Assembly (NCBI GenBank): GCA_031268055.1
Contig: JAIRXY010000131.1
Coordinates: 1-9,703 of the forward strand
Length of the DNA: 9,703 bases
DNA from: Prevotellaceae bacterium
GTDB lineage: Bacteria > Bacteroidota > Bacteroidia > Bacteroidales > UBA932
Reading direction: 5' to 3'
Shown: positions 6,983-9,703 of the stretch, piece by piece
Numbering within the stretch: the first letter of the stretch is position 1
Layout: every line of letters starts with the position of its first letter
Translations under genes and position numbers: made by a program
The notes under the pieces: model-generated
Databases searched by the model: none
What the model saw: the letters and a program-made list of their open reading frames with translations, nothing else
Told to the model about the DNA's origin: nothing

Positions 6983-7858
6983 TTACCTCATCGACCCGCC
7001 GATGATGTCAAGCAATTCGCTGGTAATGGACTGCTGGCGCGATTTGTTGTACTCAATGGTGAGGTCGTTAATCAGCTCGTCGGCGTTGTCGGTGGCAAGC
7101 TGCATGGCGATGACGCGGGCGGCATGCTCCGAGGCGCTGGAGTCGAGCAGCATGGTGTACAGCTTTAGCTTGAGCGACTTGGGCAGCAGCTCCGCCAGCA
7201 CCTCGTCGGCTGACGGCTCGACGATGTAGTCCGGCAATATTTTTTTGGCAGCCTCACCCGAGGCTGCCTGAGCGGAAAGCGTGAGCGGCAGAAAAGTTTC
7301 GCGCGTAAGCGTCTGCGAGCCGGCACTCTTGAAGTGGTGGTATATCACCTCTACCCTATCTATCGCCGCCGCGTTGAACTGCTCAATCAGCGCTCCGGCA
7401 AAAGCCGAAAGCGTGTCGTAGTCGGGCTTGGCCGCCAGCCCCTCAAAGTTGCGGGCAACGACGTAGCCAAGCTTGCCCGTTGCCTCGAATACCTTTTTGC
7501 CGATGGTGTATATAAAAATTTTTTCTTTGGGAATATGCGCGTAGGCGCCCAGCGTTTTGCGCAGCTCCTTTACCACGTTGGAGTTGAAGGAGCCTGCCAG
7601 CGAGCTGTCCGACGAGAACACAACGATAGCCACGCGCTCTACGGCGCGCTGCTTGGCCAGCGAGGTTTCAAAGTCGCTACCCGCCGACAGCACGCTGCGG
7701 AGAATATGGTGCATGGCGTTGGAGTACGGCAGCATCCCTGCAATGTTTCTTTGCGCCTTGCTCAGCTTTGCAGCAGACACCATTTTCATCGCAGACGTAA
7801 TTTTCCGCGTGCTTTTTACGGAATTTATGCGTTCTTTTATTTCTTTGAGCTGTGCCAC
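6983..7858 (-). CDS. atpG: F1Fo ATP synthase subunit gamma
   Basis: Gamma is the central rotor shaft of F1, coupling proton flow through Fo to ATP formation in the beta subunits. The 291-residue length is normal. The N-terminal coiled-coil helix (KEIKERINSVKSTRKITSAM, residues 5-24) and the C-terminal helix (about 243-287, ending SITSELLDIIGGSMR) are the diagnostic gamma signatures. The central Rossmann-like domain begins about residue 74. Its SSDSSLAGSFN segment (82-92) has Ala where many gamma subunits have Cys (LCG). The start is GTG at 7858-7856: an in-frame TAA lies directly before it and the next Met is residue 24, inside the conserved helix. The gene begins 15 bases after atpA and is the last of the operon. 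Confidence 0.97.
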   Translation of the reverse strand: MAQLKEIKERINSVKSTRKITSAMKMVSAAKLSKAQRNIAGMLPYSNAMHHILRSVLSAGSDFETSLAKQRAVERVAIVVFSSDSSLAGSFNSNVVKELRKTLGAYAHIPKEKIFIYTIGKKVFEATGKLGYVVARNFEGLAAKPDYDTLSAFAGALIEQFNAAAIDRVEVIYHHFKSAGSQTLTRETFLPLTLSAQAASGEAAKKILPDYIVEPSADEVLAELLPKSLKLKLYTMLLDSSASEHAARVIAMQLATDNADELINDLTIEYNKSRQQSITSELLDIIGGSMR

Positions 7859-7873
7859 TTATAACTTCAATTT

Positions 7874-9460
7874 TCAAGATTCTCCCATCGATTTCACCGT
7901 TTCTGCCGCAACTTTTTCAATTGCGCTCGTCACGCTGTCGTCGAGAATACCCTTCTTAATAGGCTCCAGAATATCCCCCCTGTGCTGCGCCTCCAGCATG
8001 TCAACAAAGAGCTTTTCAAACTCGTACACCCTGTCAGCCTTAACGTCGCGCAGCAGCCCGTGCGTTCCGCAGTAGAGCACGGCAACCTGCTTTTCCACCG
8101 GTATGGGCTGGTAGAGCGGCTGAATGAGCAGCTGGGTATTCTTCTGTCCCTTGTCGATTGTAAACGCCGTTACGGGGTCAATATCGCTGCCAAACTTTGT
8201 AAACGCCTCCAGCTCGCGGTACTGCGCCTGATCAATCTTGAGCGTTCCCGCCACCTTTTTCATTGCCTTGATTTGCGCATTACCGCCCACGCGCGACACC
8301 GAAATGCCAACGTTGATGGCAGGGCGAATACCTTGGTTGAACAAGTCGTTCTCAAGGAAAATTTGCCCGTCGGTAATGGAAATCACGTTTGTTGGGATGT
8401 ACGCCGATACGTCGCCTGCCTGCGTTTCGATGATGGGCAGCGCCGTGAGCGATCCGCCTCCCCGCACCTTACCTTGCAGGCTTTCGGGCAGGTCGTTCAT
8501 TTTTTCGGCAACCTCCTGCTGGGTGTTTATTCGCGCAGCGCGCTCCAGCAGGCGGGAGTGCAGGTAGAATATGTCGCCCGGGTAGGCCTCCCTCCCCGAC
8601 GGGCGGCGCAGGATGAGCGACACCTCGCGGTAAGCCACGGCTTGCTTTGAGAGGTCGTCGTAGACCACCAGCGCATGCCGCCCCGTGTCGCGGAAGTACT
8701 CGCCAATAGCAGCTCCCGCAAAAGGCGCAAAGTACTGCATTGCGGCAGGGTCGGCAGCGGTAGCCACCACCACAACGGTGTAGTCCAGCGCTCCCTTTTC
8801 GCGCAGCGTATTGACGATGGAGGCAACCGTAGAGCCTTTTTGCCCTATGGCCACGTATATGCAGTATACAGGAGCTCCGTTGAGGTAGCCCTCGCGCTGG
8901 TTGATGATGGTGTCCAGCGCAATGCTTGTTTTTCCGGTTTGGCGGTCGCCAATAATCAGCTCGCGCTGCCCACGTCCAATGGGAATCATGGCGTCAACCG
9001 CCTTCAGGCCTGTTTGCAGGGGCTGATTCACAGGCTGACGGTAGATTACCCCCGGCGCTTTACGCTCAAGGGGCATTTGCAGCCGCTCGCCGGCGACAGG
9101 CCCCTTGCCGTCGATAGGCTCGCCCAGCGGGTCGATAACCCTGCCCAGCATTCCTTCGCCAACGTTGATGGAGGCAATTTTTCCCGTGCGGCGCACCGAA
9201 AATCCTTCCTTAATGCGACCGGTAGACCCCAGCAGCACCGCGCCAACGTTATCTTCCTCGAGGTTCATCACCACGCCCATCATTCCATCTTGAAACTCAA
9301 GCAGCTCGTTGGCCTCGGCGTTTGCCAGCCCGTAAATACGCGCCACGCCGTCGCTAACCTGAAGCACTACTCCCACCTCGTCAAACTCCAGCTTGACGTC
9401 AATGTTTTCGAGCTGCCGCCTCAAAATTTCGGAAACTTCGCTTACTTTTATATCTGACAT
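7874..9460 (-). CDS. atpA: F1Fo ATP synthase subunit alpha
   Basis: Alpha forms the F1 hexamer with beta and carries the non-catalytic nucleotide sites. The 528-residue protein is complete. The N-terminal beta-barrel domain spans about 25-95. The nucleotide-binding domain has Walker [10 protein letters not shown] at 171-179 and Walker B ALVVYDDL at 263-270. The family signature [14 protein letters not shown] is at 380-393, where Arg390 corresponds to the arginine finger that reaches into the beta catalytic site (E. coli R376). A helical C-terminal domain follows from about 395. The start ATG abuts a 12-base palindrome. The gene sits between atpH (120 bases upstream) and atpG (15 bases downstream), the usual delta-alpha-gamma order. 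Confidence 0.98.
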   Translation of the reverse strand: MSDIKVSEVSEILRRQLENIDVKLEFDEVGVVLQVSDGVARIYGLANAEANELLEFQDGMMGVVMNLEEDNVGAVLLGSTGRIKEGFSVRRTGKIASINVGEGMLGRVIDPLGEPIDGKGPVAGERLQMPLERKAPGVIYRQPVNQPLQTGLKAVDAMIPIGRGQRELIIGDRQTGKTSIALDTIINQREGYLNGAPVYCIYVAIGQKGSTVASIVNTLREKGALDYTVVVVATAADPAAMQYFAPFAGAAIGEYFRDTGRHALVVYDDLSKQAVAYREVSLILRRPSGREAYPGDIFYLHSRLLERAARINTQQEVAEKMNDLPESLQGKVRGGGSLTALPIIETQAGDVSAYIPTNVISITDGQIFLENDLFNQGIRPAINVGISVSRVGGNAQIKAMKKVAGTLKIDQAQYRELEAFTKFGSDIDPVTAFTIDKGQKNTQLLIQPLYQPIPVEKQVAVLYCGTHGLLRDVKADRVYEFEKLFVDMLEAQHRGDILEPIKKGILDDSVTSAIEKVAAETVKSMGES

Positions 9461-9516
9461 AATCGTACGATTTATAGTTGACGATTTTTATAACAGCAGC
9501 GCCGCTTTTGCGCTGC
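9461..9516 (-). promoter_or_regulatory. Palindrome and hairpin directly upstream of atpA
   Basis: A perfect 12-base palindrome, AATCGTACGATT (9461-9472), touches the atpA start codon. A second AAATCGT lies about 14 bases further upstream as a direct repeat. Beyond that, GCAGCGC (9496-9502) pairs with GCGCTGC (9510-9516) around a seven-base loop. In the sense (-) direction no T-run follows the hairpin, so it should not end transcription. It could affect translation or processing of the atp message. No clear promoter was seen in this spacer. Confidence 0.45.
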
Positions 9517-9576
9517 CTCTTTTTTATACTATTGCTAAATTACCCTAACGCGGGCGGACTGTACTGTTTTTTCGTT

Positions 9577-9602
9577 CAATTCAAAATTTAAAGTTCAAAA
9601 TT
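9577..9602 (-). repeat. Heptamer array (AATTTTG type) over the atpH stop codon
   Basis: Read in the atpH direction, AATTTTG (9602-9596), AACTTTA (9595-9589) and AATTTTG (9588-9582) are followed by AATTG. The array encodes the last residues of atpH and includes its TGA stop in the final unit. The heptamer is the same as the one over the fabI stop codon. Confidence 0.65.
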
Positions 9603-9703
9603 TTCCTGCGAACTTTTTCGAGCTGCCCTGCCACAGAGGTATCAATGCGAAAATCCTCTATCTGGAAAATAAATCCGCCTCCCAAACTTGAGTCAACGCG
9701 CAG
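9581..9703 (-). CDS. atpH: F1Fo ATP synthase subunit delta, C-terminal part (5' end outside window)
   Basis: Delta sits on top of F1 and ties it to the peripheral stalk (subunit b). Only the last 40 residues are visible. They match the conserved C-terminal strand pair and helix of delta: VDSSLGGGFIFQIEDFRIDTSV, comparable to the family pattern of a Gly-rich turn, a strand, then I-D-x-S-V, followed by a short basic helix (GQLEKVRRKI). The position directly upstream of atpA on the same strand agrees. The final residues (LNFKF) are encoded by the heptamer array and may be a late addition to the usual end of the protein. Confidence 0.92.
   Translation of the reverse strand: MRVDSSLGGGFIFQIEDFRIDTSVAGQLEKVRRKILNFKF

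Noticed and set aside
8675..9457. Long + strand frame of 260 codons opposite atpA
   Set aside because: Entirely antisense to a well-conserved gene, rich in residues typical of shadow translation, and no domain recognised.

Overview
This window looks like ordinary chromosomal DNA from a member of the Bacteroidota, probably Bacteroidales. The signs are: -7 promoter elements of the TAnnTTTG type in front of argS and fabI; start codons mostly without Shine-Dalgarno sequences; an OmpA-type protein with a TPR-like hairpin and a PD40 propeller; and an ATP synthase cluster running delta-alpha-gamma that ends after gamma. Lineage is inferred from these features, not from a database match.

Layout: the left part (1-2268) is on the + strand. 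It holds the 3' end of an outer-membrane beta-barrel gene, then a cell-envelope protein with a peptidoglycan-binding OmpA domain. A 357-base gap follows (2269-2625). It contains a long inverted repeat, a promoter, and a hairpin-rich leader for fabI (enoyl-ACP reductase, + strand, 2626-3483). The rest is on the - strand: ffh (SRP GTPase), argS (arginyl-tRNA synthetase), and an F1Fo ATP synthase operon fragment, read as atpH (partial, at the right edge), atpA, atpG. A clear intrinsic terminator lies after atpG, and two candidate promoters for argS lie just beyond it. fabI and ffh converge, and the 86 bases between them carry two different short tandem repeats.

The genes serve separate housekeeping jobs: envelope structure, fatty acid elongation, co-translational membrane targeting, tRNA charging and ATP synthesis. 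argS and ffh are probably co-transcribed, because only 61 bases separate them and no promoter or terminator is visible there.

I found no defence, mobile, CRISPR or biosynthetic system. The points worth a second look are small and non-coding: a fabI leader with mutually exclusive hairpins, a dispersed-repeat-like inverted repeat, a heptamer (AATTTTG) array at the 3' ends of both fabI and atpH, a 9-base tandem repeat, and a structured atpH-atpA spacer. atpG has a forced GTG start.
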